30,519 nt of DNA from CAZGTQ01 sp964528575 (lineage in GTDB: Bacteria > Planctomycetota > UBA1135 > GCA-002686595): contig CAZGTQ010000029.1 in NCBI GenBank assembly GCA_964528575.1, positions 1 to 30,519 of the forward strand, read 5' to 3'. The notes under the pieces are model-generated. The model worked only from the letters and a program-made list of their open reading frames with translations. It was not told where the DNA came from and ran no database searches. Both the position numbers and the translations under genes were made by a program. Below are positions 24,068 to 30,519 of this stretch, one piece after another; positions within the stretch are counted from its first letter, which is position 1; each line of letters starts with the position of its first letter.

Positions 24068-25693
24068 TCACCACCGCAGTCGCGTGTCCAGGCGCTCGGC
24101 GCGCAGCTCGATTCGCAGGCGCGACGTCTCGACGGCCGAGCCGAGCTCGGGGTGCCACGTCGCCGGCTCGACCGTGCACCGGCCGCCGGCCGCGGCTAGC
24201 GCGACGTGCCGATCCCCCTCGAGCAGCAGGCGCGCGCCGCCCGCCTCCGCGCACACGTGCGGGTGCAGGTAGAGGAGCGCCGCCGCGCTCGTGAACGACC
24301 CGCCGATGCGATCCGACACGTGCAGGCCGCGCTCGCCGAGCCGCCATGTGCGCCGGTGCATCACGCGGCCCGGCAAGCGCAGGTAGCCGTCGTGCGCGCA
24401 GCCGACGACGAGCTCGTCACCCTGCTCCTCGAGCACGAGGTCGACCGGCATCGCTCGGCGCGCCACGCGGAAGCTCGCCCAGACCTCGGACGAATCCGCG
24501 CCGTCGACGACGACCGTATTGTGCGCCTCGGTCGAGCGCTGCCGCAGCCGCTCGGGCCCCGGCTCGTAGGACGACGTGCCCGACTGCACGAGCGCGCGCC
24601 GGCCGAACAGCGACAGCTCGAAGCCGAGCGTGTCCGCGTGCGCGTGGCCCGGCAGGTAGCGCGGTCCGATCTCGGCGACGTCGACGAGCGCGACCGCCGG
24701 GCCGCGTTGCAGGCGAACGTAGCCCGAGCTCGCGAGGTGGTGCAGGCCGTCCTCGGGTGCGGCGGCGGGCTCGAGCCCGAGCCGCTGCGCGTACGCGTCG
24801 AGCGCGGCCGCCCGCGGCGCGACGCCGAACGCCGCGTCGTTGAAGAACGGGATGTCGCCGTCGGGGTGCGTCATGACCGCGAGCCAGCGACGCATCCGCT
24901 CGGCCGTCGCGCGCCACAGCCGCTCGTCCGCGTCGCCGATCGCGCTCGGGTACGCGCGCGCGAGCCCGAGTAGATCGAGCAAGTCCGCGAGCAACAGCGC
25001 GTGGTACATCGGGCTGCGCTCGAAGTGGCCGCCGTCCTCGAGGATCTGCTCGCCGATCTCGCGCCGCAGCAGCGCGAGCCCCTTCGCGAGCCAGCCCGCC
25101 GCCTCGTCGCCCGCGAAGAACGCGCCGGCGAAGACGAGCGCCTTCGCGTTTGCGAACAGGTGGTTGCCGAGCAGGTGGTGCTCGAGGCTCGCGCGCAGAT
25201 AGCGCGCCTGCACCGCCAGGCTCTCGACCATCTCGCGCGGTAGCTCGTTCCCCGCCGCGGCCCAGCGCACCAGGCTCGCGACGCGCAGCGACAGCGGATA
25301 CGGCTCCCAGCCCGCGCCCTCGCCGGGCGGGTTCTCGCGCACCCAACGCGCGACGAGCGCGCGCCCCCAGTCGTCGCGGCGCTCCGCGTCGGGCGCGTCG
25401 AGCCACTCGAAGTAGTGCAGGTTGTACGTCCACAGCCGCTCGCGCCCCGGAGCGTTCCAGTCGCCCGCCGAGCGCACGTCGCCCTCGCGGCCGAGGAAGC
25501 GCAGGCGCGACGGGCCGACGAGCGCCTGGGCCCGCAGGCCCGGCGCGCGCCAGAAGCACGCCGCGCGCAACGGTGGCGCCGGGCGCAGGTCGGGGCGCGG
25601 GCGGTGGAGCGTGCGCCACACGCGGCCGAGCACCTGCACGGGGCGCAGGGTCGGCAGCGTGCGCGCGTAGAGCAGGGCGCGTGCGGTGTTCAT
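24068..25693 (-). CDS. Heparinase II/III-like protein
   Basis: The protein has 541 residues. The N-terminal alpha-toroid carries WTYNLHYFEWLD (88-99), EHHLLGNHLFANAKAL (171-186) and GGHFERSPMYHALLL (221-235). The C-terminal beta-sandwich has GHAHADTLGFELS (349-361) and STEAHNTVVVDGADSSE (387-403). These are the hallmarks of the heparinase II/III family, with the Asn, His and Tyr of the lyase centre in place. It would cleave uronic-acid-containing polysaccharide by beta-elimination. There is no signal peptide, so a biosynthetic or editing role in the cytoplasm or by another route is possible. Such proteins often occur next to WbuB-like transferases in polysaccharide clusters. GAGAG lies about 7 bases before the ATG at 25693. 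Confidence 0.86.
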   Translation of the reverse strand: MNTARALLYARTLPTLRPVQVLGRVWRTLHRPRPDLRPAPPLRAACFWRAPGLRAQALVGPSRLRFLGREGDVRSAGDWNAPGRERLWTYNLHYFEWLDAPDAERRDDWGRALVARWVRENPPGEGAGWEPYPLSLRVASLVRWAAAGNELPREMVESLAVQARYLRASLEHHLLGNHLFANAKALVFAGAFFAGDEAAGWLAKGLALLRREIGEQILEDGGHFERSPMYHALLLADLLDLLGLARAYPSAIGDADERLWRATAERMRRWLAVMTHPDGDIPFFNDAAFGVAPRAAALDAYAQRLGLEPAAAPEDGLHHLASSGYVRLQRGPAVALVDVAEIGPRYLPGHAHADTLGFELSLFGRRALVQSGTSSYEPGPERLRQRSTEAHNTVVVDGADSSEVWASFRVARRAMPVDLVLEEQGDELVVGCAHDGYLRLPGRVMHRRTWRLGERGLHVSDRIGGSFTSAAALLYLHPHVCAEAGGARLLLEGDRHVALAAAGGRCTVEPATWHPELGSAVETSRLRIELRAERLDTRLRW

Positions 25694-25706
25694 CGTCGTC
25701 TCTCGT

Positions 25707-26783
25707 TCAAGCCGCGGCGCTCCGCGCGCGCAGCCATCGGATCAGCTCGTCCACCGGCCAGCGCAGGAGCTGGCCGTGCAGCCCCGCGAGCGCCTGTCCC
25801 GTCGCGAGCACGGCGTCCGCCTCCTCGCCGGTCGGCAGCACGAGCGCGGGGAGCTGCAGGTAGCCGCGCTTGTCGTGCAGCCACGCGAGATCGCGCTCGA
25901 AACGCGCGACCGGCTCCCAGTGCGTGCCGTCCGCGCTCGCGTACAGCGCGACGCGCGGGTCGGCGTTCACGCCCTTCGCCTCGACCGCCGTGCTGACGAG
26001 CAGCACTCCGCGCGCGCGGCTCGCGAAGAACGCGCTGCCCGGCAGCGTCGCGAGCTCGTCCATCCGCCCCGTGCGCGGGTCGAACAGGTTCACGCGGTTC
26101 GTCTCCGTCGGGCTGTCCATCGGCACGACGATCCCCTCCTGCGTCGGCAGCATCCCGATCGCGCGCGCGCGCTGGTCGCCGCGCAGCACGGGGTCGAGCG
26201 TGCGGAAGCCGTCGCTCGTCCACCACAGGCCCGCCTCGTCGCCGTCGTCGCCGGTCAGCACCCACACGCCCAGGCGCCACGGGTCCCAGTGCACGGCGTG
26301 CACGTGCCGGATCGAGCCCGCGGGGAACGTGTGCGCCACGCTCCACGAACGCCCGCCGTCGTCGCTGCCGTACACGTGCACCTGGTCGCGCTCGGGGTTG
26401 CCGAAGTACTCGCCGAAGTACAGCGGCCCGGTCGGCGTGCGGCAGATGCGCAGCGGCCGCGTGCCGCGCGTCACGCGGTGCGCGACGGCGAAGCGCTGCG
26501 AGCCCGCCTCCAGGTGCAGGATGCGCCGGCGCGCGATGGCGACGAGCGAGCCGTCGGCCGCCGGCTCGACGCCGAAGAGCCCCGCGCGCAACAGGCGCGA
26601 CGTGATCGAGCCGGCCGCGAGCGCGCCCTCCGTCGTCGAGACGGGCGCCGCCGCGACGCGCTCGAACGTGCGCCCGCCGTCGCTCGACTCGTACAGGACG
26701 TAGCCGCGGCTCGCGTAGACGCGCCGGCGGTCCGCGTGCAGCACGCGCCAGCGTCCCAGATGCTCGGGCTTCGGTACGCTCAT
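25707..26783 (-). CDS. BNR/Asp-box (sialidase-like) propeller protein without signal peptide
   Basis: The protein has 358 residues. It contains sialidase-type Asp-boxes: SSDGGRTFE (33-41), SDDGGRSWS (140-148), TSDGFRTLD (189-197) and a degenerate SADGTHWEP near 285. A six-bladed propeller is the likely fold. The usual sialidase arginine triad is not recognisable, so enzymatic activity is uncertain. No signal peptide or transmembrane segment is seen, which is odd for such a protein in a polysaccharide operon. GGAGGAG is 5 bases before the ATG at 26783, and that ATG overlaps the sulfotransferase stop (ATGA), giving translational coupling. The next gene start lies 14 bases past its stop. A role in binding or modifying the glycan is inference from context. 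Confidence 0.75.
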   Translation of the reverse strand: MSVPKPEHLGRWRVLHADRRRVYASRGYVLYESSDGGRTFERVAAAPVSTTEGALAAGSITSRLLRAGLFGVEPAADGSLVAIARRRILHLEAGSQRFAVAHRVTRGTRPLRICRTPTGPLYFGEYFGNPERDQVHVYGSDDGGRSWSVAHTFPAGSIRHVHAVHWDPWRLGVWVLTGDDGDEAGLWWTSDGFRTLDPVLRGDQRARAIGMLPTQEGIVVPMDSPTETNRVNLFDPRTGRMDELATLPGSAFFASRARGVLLVSTAVEAKGVNADPRVALYASADGTHWEPVARFERDLAWLHDKRGYLQLPALVLPTGEEADAVLATGQALAGLHGQLLRWPVDELIRWLRARSAAA

Positions 26784-27718
26784 CGCTCTCCTCCCGCGAT
26801 CAGTCCGCGCACGCCGTAGGTCAGCGCCGCCGAGCCGCGCAAGAGCGGTGCGGCGCACAGGAGCGCCCGCTCGCCCGCGCGCAGCGGCGCCGGCGGATCG
26901 CAGGGCGCGTAACCGAGCTCCGTGAGCGTCTCGCCCGCGACCGCCTCGGTCCAGCGGATCTGCACGGCCGACAGCCCCTCGCGCCACTTGCCCGCGTTCG
27001 TGCGCAGCAGCGGCCCGAGCGTCTCGCGCTTCCACGCGAGCTCGCGCTCGTCGACCAGGCGCGCGGCCGAGCGCGCGAACGACAGCATCGCGTCGTCGTA
27101 GTCGAGCTCGACGTGCGCGGCCACACGACGCAGCGTCTCCTCCGGCGCGCCGATCAGCTCCTCGTAGCGCACCTCGAGACAGCGCGGTCCGAAGAGCCGC
27201 CGGCCGAGCGCGCGCCCGCGGCGGAGCTGCTCGCGGCAGACGAGCGCGTGCAGCCACCACGGCCGCGCGGCCGACCACGCGGCCTTCGTGCGCGAGAGCA
27301 GGACGTCGCGCGGGTCGCGCACGACGTGCAGCACCCACGCGTCCGGGAACGCGTCGAAGAGCGCCGCGAGGCAGTCGAGGTTGCGCGGGTCCTTGTCGCC
27401 GGCGCGCGGCTTGCCCTGCCGGGCTGCGTAGAGCGAGAGCAGGCGCGCGTAGCACGCGCGCAGGTCGAGCGGGCCGTCGGGCGCGACGTCGCGTGGCGCG
27501 AGCCCCGCGCGCGCGAAGTCCGCGTCGCCGGCGAGCACGGCGCGGAAGCGGGCGGCGCCGCCGCGCTCGTGGCGCGCGCGCGCGCGGCGCGGCGCGACGT
27601 AGCGGCGGAAGAAGTGCGTCTCCGGCGGCAGCGCGAGCGCGGGGTGCGCGTCGAGCATGCTCTGCAAGAGGCTCGTGCCCGAGCGGCCGACGCCGCAGAC
27701 GAAGATCGGGGGCGTCAC
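26780..27718 (-). CDS. Sulfotransferase (PAPS-dependent)
   Basis: The protein has 312 residues. The 5'-phosphosulfate loop is VCGVGRSGTSLLQSMLDAHP (7-26) and the 3'-phosphate-binding segment is HVVRDPRDVLLSR (131-143). GDKDPRNL (108-115), ETHFFRRY (33-40) and VRYEEL (mid-protein) are further family landmarks. It transfers sulfate from PAPS to a hydroxyl or amine, here presumably a sugar. The GTG start at 27718 overlaps the asparagine-synthase TGA (GTGA), and its own stop overlaps the next start (ATGA). With the other operon genes it suggests the polymer, or a lipid-linked intermediate, is sulfated (inference). C-terminal residues from about 270 are Ala/Leu-rich but show no long hydrophobic helix. 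Confidence 0.87.
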   Translation of the reverse strand: MTPPIFVCGVGRSGTSLLQSMLDAHPALALPPETHFFRRYVAPRRARARHERGGAARFRAVLAGDADFARAGLAPRDVAPDGPLDLRACYARLLSLYAARQGKPRAGDKDPRNLDCLAALFDAFPDAWVLHVVRDPRDVLLSRTKAAWSAARPWWLHALVCREQLRRGRALGRRLFGPRCLEVRYEELIGAPEETLRRVAAHVELDYDDAMLSFARSAARLVDERELAWKRETLGPLLRTNAGKWREGLSAVQIRWTEAVAGETLTELGYAPCDPPAPLRAGERALLCAAPLLRGSAALTYGVRGLIAGGER

Positions 27719-29676
27719 GCTGCGGCTCCCGCGGGCACGAGTGCCGGCTCGGGACGCCGCGTCTCGGGCAGCACGTCGCCGAGCACGTCGTCGACGTACA
27801 GCGAGTACCACAGCGCGAAGTTCAGGAGGCCGAACCACAGCCGGTCGCCGGAGCGGCCGAGCAGATCGGCGAGCGCGCGGCGCTCGAACAGCCCCGTGCG
27901 TTCGGCGAACGTGTCCAGCGCCGGCAGGTAGCGCCGGCCGAGCGCGCCGTCCTTCCACTCGGCGACCGGCGCGCGGAACCCGCGTTTCTTGCGGTGGACG
28001 AACTCGCGCGCGAGCGAGCGCTCGGCGACGGACTTGAACAGCGCCTTCGGCTCGTCGCCCGCGCCGCCGCGCCACGCCGGCGGCAGCCCGCACACGAGCT
28101 CGACGACGCGGTGGTCGAGGAAGGGGACGCGCCCTTCGACGCCGAAGGCCATGCCCATCTTGTCGAGCCGCGGGAGCATGAGCTGCGGCAGGCGGAAGCG
28201 CAGGTCGACGTACGTCATCCAGCCGGTGTGATCGCGCGGGTCGCCGCGCTCGAGGAACGCGCGCCGCAGCGGCGCGATCGCGGCGTCGTACGTGCTCTCG
28301 GTCGCCGCGCCGGCCGCGGGACCGAGCAGCCGCTCCTGCGCCGCCTCGCCGAAGTCGAGCGACCCGCCCTGGAAGAGCGGCTCCCCGTGCGCGGCGCGGC
28401 GCAGGATCTCGCGCTGCGGCGCGGCCCAGTCGAAGAACGCGCCGCCCGCCAGCGCCGCGACGCGCCGCAGCGGCCGTCCCGGCAGGTCGGGCACGCGCGC
28501 GTTCCAGCGCTCGGCGTCGCGCAGGCGCAGCCAGCTCGTGTAGCCGACGAACAGCTCGTCGCTGCCCTCGCCTGCGAGCACGACGGGGACGCCCGCCGCG
28601 CGCGCGCGCTCGGACAGGCGATAGACGGCGGCGCACACCGGCGCGGCGATCGGCTCGTCCTGGTGCCACGCGACGGCGGCGAGCGCGGCGCCGAAGCGCT
28701 CGCCGTCGAGCGGCACGGGATGGTGCCGCGCGCCGGCCTCGTGCGCGAGAGCCGCCGCGTCGGCGCTCTCGTCGTACGCGTCGCAGCCGGGGTAGCTCAC
28801 GGTGAACGTCGACGGCCGCCCGACGTGCGGCGCCATGCGCGCGAGCAGGAACGCGGAGTCGACGCCGCCCGAGAGGAACAGGCCGACCGGCACGTCCGAC
28901 TCGAGGCGCAGGCGGATCGCGTCGTCGAGCAGCCGCTCGAGCTCGTCGCGTGCGGCCGCGAGCGAGGGGGGAGCGCTGCGCGCGTTCGCGAGCGGGTCCC
29001 ACCACGTGCGCCGGTAGACGGTCGAGCCGGCGACCTCGAGCAGCTCGCCCGGCCCGACCTGCTCGACGCCGCGGAACAGCGTGCGCGGCGCGGGCACGGC
29101 GCGGAACGCGAGGAACGGCCGCAAGCTCTCGGTGCACAGCTCCGCGCGGATCGACGGATGGCGGAACAGCGCCTTCGCCTCGGACGCGAACGCGAGGTCG
29201 GCGCCGAAGCGCGCGACGTACAGCGGCTTGATGCCGACGCGGTCGCGCACGAGGAACAGGCGCCGCGACTCGTCGTCCCACAGCGCGAACGCGAACATGC
29301 CGACGAGCCGCTCGAGCAGCGCGTCGAGACCCCAGTGCAAGAACCCCGCGAGCAGGACCTCGGTGTCCGCGTGGTCGGTGCGGAAGCGGTGCCCGCGCGC
29401 CTCGAGCTCGCGCCGCAGCTCGCGGTGGTTGTAGATCTCGCCGTTGAAGACGATCGACGCGCGGCGGCCGCCGTGCTCGGCGTGCATCGGCTGGTCGGCG
29501 TCGGGCGACAGGTCGACGATCGCCAGGCGCCGGTGTGCGAGGCCGACGCGGCGGTCCAGCGCGATCCACGTGCCGGCGCCGTCCGGCCCGCGGTGCGCGA
29601 GCGCCTCGCGCATCGCGTCGAGCGTCTCGCGCTCGACCTCTCCGGCGGGGGAGAGCCAGCCCGCGATCCCGCACAT
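27715..29676 (-). CDS. asnB: Glutamine-hydrolysing asparagine synthase (AsnB type)
   Basis: The protein has 653 residues. The glutamine amidotransferase domain starts at Cys2 (MCGIAGWL), with HRGPDGAGTW (28-37), LAHRRLAIVDL (46-56) and FNGEIYNH (77-84). The synthetase domain has the ATP pyrophosphatase loop LFLSGGVDSAFLLAR (266-280), then VVLAGEGSDELFVGY, LPRLDKMGMAFGVEGRVPFLDHRVVELV and KSVAERSL...RKKRGFRAPVAEW. Homologues in polysaccharide clusters are thought to amidate sugars such as uronic acids rather than to make free asparagine. The ATG at 29676 overlaps the preceding TGA by one base (TGATG), with GGAGGTGG 5 bases upstream. In this operon, amidation of ManNAcA-like sugars is a plausible role (inference). 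Confidence 0.92.
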   Translation of the reverse strand: MCGIAGWLSPAGEVERETLDAMREALAHRGPDGAGTWIALDRRVGLAHRRLAIVDLSPDADQPMHAEHGGRRASIVFNGEIYNHRELRRELEARGHRFRTDHADTEVLLAGFLHWGLDALLERLVGMFAFALWDDESRRLFLVRDRVGIKPLYVARFGADLAFASEAKALFRHPSIRAELCTESLRPFLAFRAVPAPRTLFRGVEQVGPGELLEVAGSTVYRRTWWDPLANARSAPPSLAAARDELERLLDDAIRLRLESDVPVGLFLSGGVDSAFLLARMAPHVGRPSTFTVSYPGCDAYDESADAAALAHEAGARHHPVPLDGERFGAALAAVAWHQDEPIAAPVCAAVYRLSERARAAGVPVVLAGEGSDELFVGYTSWLRLRDAERWNARVPDLPGRPLRRVAALAGGAFFDWAAPQREILRRAAHGEPLFQGGSLDFGEAAQERLLGPAAGAATESTYDAAIAPLRRAFLERGDPRDHTGWMTYVDLRFRLPQLMLPRLDKMGMAFGVEGRVPFLDHRVVELVCGLPPAWRGGAGDEPKALFKSVAERSLAREFVHRKKRGFRAPVAEWKDGALGRRYLPALDTFAERTGLFERRALADLLGRSGDRLWFGLLNFALWYSLYVDDVLGDVLPETRRPEPALVPAGAAA

Positions 29677-30519
29677 CAGGCCACCTCCTCGGCGAGCGCG
29701 CGCCCGCCGCCGGCGAGCGCGTGGAGCTGGTGCGCGACGCGGGCGTGCCACGCGGGGCTGCGGAACGCGTCGCCGCGCTCGCGCGCGCCGGCCGCGAGCC
29801 GCCGGACGAGCTCGGCGTCGCCCGCGAGGCGCGCGAGCGCGTCGCGCAACGCGGGGACGGACCGCGGCTCGACGAGCAGTCCCTCGACGCCGTCGCGCAC
29901 GAGCTCGGGCAGCGCGCGCCAGTGCGTCGTCACGACGGGCAGGCCGCACTGGAGCGCCTCGACGACGACGCCGGGCAGCCCCTCGCCGTCGTGGAACGTC
30001 GGCAGCACGAGCGCGTCGCATTCCGCCAGCGCAGCCGCGACGTCGCCGGGCGCGAGCACGCCGCCGTACGTCGCGCGCGGGCACGCGTCGATCGCAGCGA
30101 CGTCGAAGCCCGGCATCGGCGGGCCGTACACGACGAGCTCGGCCGGGGCGTCGAGCGCCGCGACCGCGTCGAGCGCGATCGCGAGCCCCTTCTCCGGCCG
30201 GAGCTGCCCGACGAACGCGAAGCGCCGCGCGGGCCTCGCTCGCCGCTGGGCGCCCGTGCGCGGCGGGCGCAAGTCGCGCGTCGTCGGCAACCAGCGCGTT
30301 TCGCCGAGCGCCGCGAAGCGTGCGCACAGCGCGCGCGTCTGGAGCAACAGGAGCGGCGCGGCGAGCACGGTGCGTCGCGCGAGCGCGCGCAGCGGCGCCG
30401 GCGCGCGGTCGTACGCGAGGTCGAGGTCGCCGCCGAACACGCGCGCGGCGAGCGGGAGGCGGCGCGCGCGGCACGCGAGCGCGACGAGCGGGCCCGCGCG
30501 CAGGAAGGCGCCGGCGGAC
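29676..30519 (-). CDS. Glycosyltransferase, GT4 family, 5' end cut by the window
   Basis: The frame is open to the right edge of the window, so only the C-terminal about 280 residues are seen. It begins within the acceptor domain (RRLPLAARVFGGDLDLAYDRAP; F-G-G-D is a typical GT4 segment) and crosses the linker LLLLQTRALCARFAALG. The donor domain has RRFAFVGQLRPEKGLAIALDAVA, ELVVYGPPMPGFD, LAECDALVLPTFHDGEGLPGVVVEALQCGLPVVTT and LLVEPRSVPALRDALARL. The E-G-L-P-G-V-V-V-E-A-L-Q-C-G-L-P stretch is the nucleotide-sugar-binding E-x7-E motif. A GTG at 30440 is not the start, since coding-like sequence continues upstream. The downstream AsnB start overlaps its stop. Confidence 0.88.
   Translation of the reverse strand, partial: SAGAFLRAGPLVALACRARRLPLAARVFGGDLDLAYDRAPAPLRALARRTVLAAPLLLLQTRALCARFAALGETRWLPTTRDLRPPRTGAQRRARPARRFAFVGQLRPEKGLAIALDAVAALDAPAELVVYGPPMPGFDVAAIDACPRATYGGVLAPGDVAAALAECDALVLPTFHDGEGLPGVVVEALQCGLPVVTTHWRALPELVRDGVEGLLVEPRSVPALRDALARLAGDAELVRRLAAGARERGDAFRSPAWHARVAHQLHALAGGGRALAEEVA

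Overview
The window is very GC-rich bacterial chromosome: almost every real gene ends its codons in G or C. It encodes many secreted proteins with FG-GAP/VCBS propellers, WDG-repeat propellers and carboxypeptidase-regulatory-like domains. One of them carries a C-terminal domain (ending ...SNGLRGTSP) of a kind I associate with high-GC Planctomycetota. A planctomycete-like organism is therefore the best guess, by inference from gene content rather than from a marker gene. I saw no rRNA, tRNA, CRISPR array or insertion sequence.

Layout. (1) 1-5230 is a mixed housekeeping/accessory stretch: the edge of a gene, a small lipoprotein, a SAM methyltransferase, a solitary AAA_14/DUF4143 ATPase, an SsnA-like amidohydrolase that lacks several expected histidines, and a BadF/NAGK-type sugar kinase preceded by an overlapping small signal-peptide-like ORF. 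(2) 5347-8877 holds two secreted propeller proteins, separated by a terminator-like hairpin, a phased palindrome array and a large palindrome. (3) 8918-17242 is a polysaccharide export and precursor region. A PPP-type phosphatase and a membrane-anchored parallel beta-helix protein run leftwards. Diverging from them is the operon wza-like, wzc-like BY-kinase, wecC, wecB, which makes UDP-ManNAcA and the export machinery. (4) 17530-22571 holds a secreted protein of unknown function facing leftwards. To its right is a two-gene operon whose first member is an FG-GAP protein interrupted by one in-frame TGA. (5) 22798-30519 is a tightly coupled leftward polysaccharide operon: glycosyltransferase (cut by the window end), asparagine synthase, sulfotransferase, BNR/sialidase-like protein, heparinase II/III-like protein and a WbuB-like glycosyltransferase. 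Several of its genes overlap stop to start.

The most striking observation is the TGA at 19194-19196. It lies inside an otherwise continuous FG-GAP reading frame (18891-20270) and is followed at once by a long stem-loop (19199-19239) with a 5-nt apical loop AGUUG placed 19 nt after the TGA. The codons in that stem-loop (AGT, CCA, TTG, GAT) break the strict G/C-ending codon habit where pairing or the loop needs A/T. This is the expected signature of a bacterial SECIS element, so the gene is best read as a selenoprotein with a Sec-Cys pair (W-U-C-V-G), a novel context for selenocysteine as far as I can tell.

The two polysaccharide gene groups (3 and 5) probably serve one surface polymer containing ManNAcA-type sugars, possibly sulfated. 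No flippase, polymerase or initiating sugar transferase is inside the window.
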